The notes beneath the pieces were generated by a model. That model ran no database searches and was not told the origin of the DNA. It worked only from the letters and a program-made list of their open reading frames with translations. A stretch of DNA of 64,000 nt from JAEVLT01 sp964484065 (GTDB lineage: Bacteria; Bacillota; Bacilli; Bacillales; Cytobacillaceae). The DNA is taken from the NCBI GenBank assembly GCA_964484065.1, contig CAZAEW010000012.1, positions 10,100 through 74,099 of the forward strand, in the 5' to 3' direction. Shown here piece by piece: positions 63,838 through 64,000 of this stretch (the first letter of the stretch is position 1; each line of letters opens with the position of its first letter). A program made the translations under genes and the position numbers.

Positions 63838-64000
63838 TCCGAAGGTGCCCGAACTTCGGACATCCATGATGCGATGTTGTTTTCCTCTGTCCAAAGATGT
63901 TCAAACTTCGGACATCCATAGTGCGATTTTGCCTTCCTCTGTCCAAAGATGTTCAAACTTCGGACATCCATAGTGTGATTTTGCCTTCTGCTGTACTGGT
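63838..64000. repeat. Second 52-bp-period hairpin array, 3 units visible, continues past the window
   Basis: CTTCGGACATCCAT recurs at 63854, 63906 and 63958, exactly 52 bases apart. Each unit has TCCAAAG or TCCGAAG, a 9-base loop, CTTCGGA, then CATCCAT..GCGATTTTGCCTTCCTCTG. Hairpin size, period and the T/C-rich linker (CGATTTTGCCTTCC) match the array at 7785-8332 (CGTTTTTCCTTTCC), but the hairpin arms differ in sequence. Confidence 0.85.

Noticed and set aside
63699..63971. 90-codon minus-strand ORF
   Set aside because: Its N-terminal part is translated from the 52-bp repeat array (repeating peptide), so not a credible gene.

Overview
The window is a chromosomal segment of a spore-forming, low-GC Gram-positive bacterium of the Bacillaceae. 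Evidence: CotF-type spore coat genes, a LysM plus SleB-type cell-wall hydrolase, an IDEAL-domain protein, strong GGAGG ribosome sites, frequent TTG/GTG starts, TPP and glycine riboswitches, a Rex operator, and Bacillus-type gene groups (adhB with yraDEFG, alaR-alaT, ycnJ-ycnI, thiamine salvage). One 100-N assembly gap lies at 55897-55996. I do not assign a species. No tRNA, rRNA, transposase, phage or CRISPR locus was seen.

Layout. 1-1677: the front half of a giant acyl-CoA dehydratase activase, leaving the window on the left. 2.2-4.6 kb: three prepilin-like genes. 4.8-7.4 kb: adhE under a Rex operator, then a 52-bp tandem hairpin array (7.8-8.3 kb). 8.4-16.8 kb: the most unusual locus, a tight ten-gene operon on the minus strand. 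It encodes a YdjY-like lipoprotein, a TVP38/DedA-type membrane protein, a flippase-like membrane protein, a GrdB-family protein with an in-frame UGA, a small Cys-tailed membrane protein, a YnjB-type binding protein, two permeases, a YnjD-type ATPase and a CDP-alcohol phosphatidyltransferase. Its content closely parallels the E. coli ydjXYZ-ynjABCDEF cluster. The UGA lies in a U-x-x-C motif followed at the right distance by an 8-bp stem with a GUG loop, so I read this gene as a selenoprotein.

17-29 kb: amino acid permease, a TPP-riboswitch operon for thiamine pyrimidine salvage (ylmB, tenA, thiZXY), an SDR, aroD, aroK, small proteins, an alpha/beta hydrolase and tatC. 28-31 kb: a drug-efflux MFS gene and a divergent TetR gene. 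31-33.6 kb: adhB flanked by two divergent pairs of CotF-like genes. 33.7-35.6 kb: a single-aptamer glycine riboswitch ahead of an ACT-domain and a UPF0210 gene. 36-39 kb: two aminotransferases and AlaR. 39.6-51 kb: a branched-chain-amino-acid-type ABC transporter with an acyl-CoA ligase, SDR, PhaZ-like hydrolase and a 1085-residue SARP/MalT-like activator, probably a hydroxyacyl or carboxylate utilisation unit.

51.4-55.8 kb: thrB, hom and serA. thrC is missing from its usual place between hom and thrB, and a short ThrC-like start remains there. 56-64 kb: HAD hydrolase, Hsp20, cell-wall hydrolase, a glutaredoxin-thioredoxin reductase fusion, a NixA-type Ni/Co transporter and the copper genes ycnI and ycnJ. 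A second 52-bp-period hairpin array runs off the right end. A dispersed repeat of about 150 bp occurs twice (36.1 and 51.2 kb).
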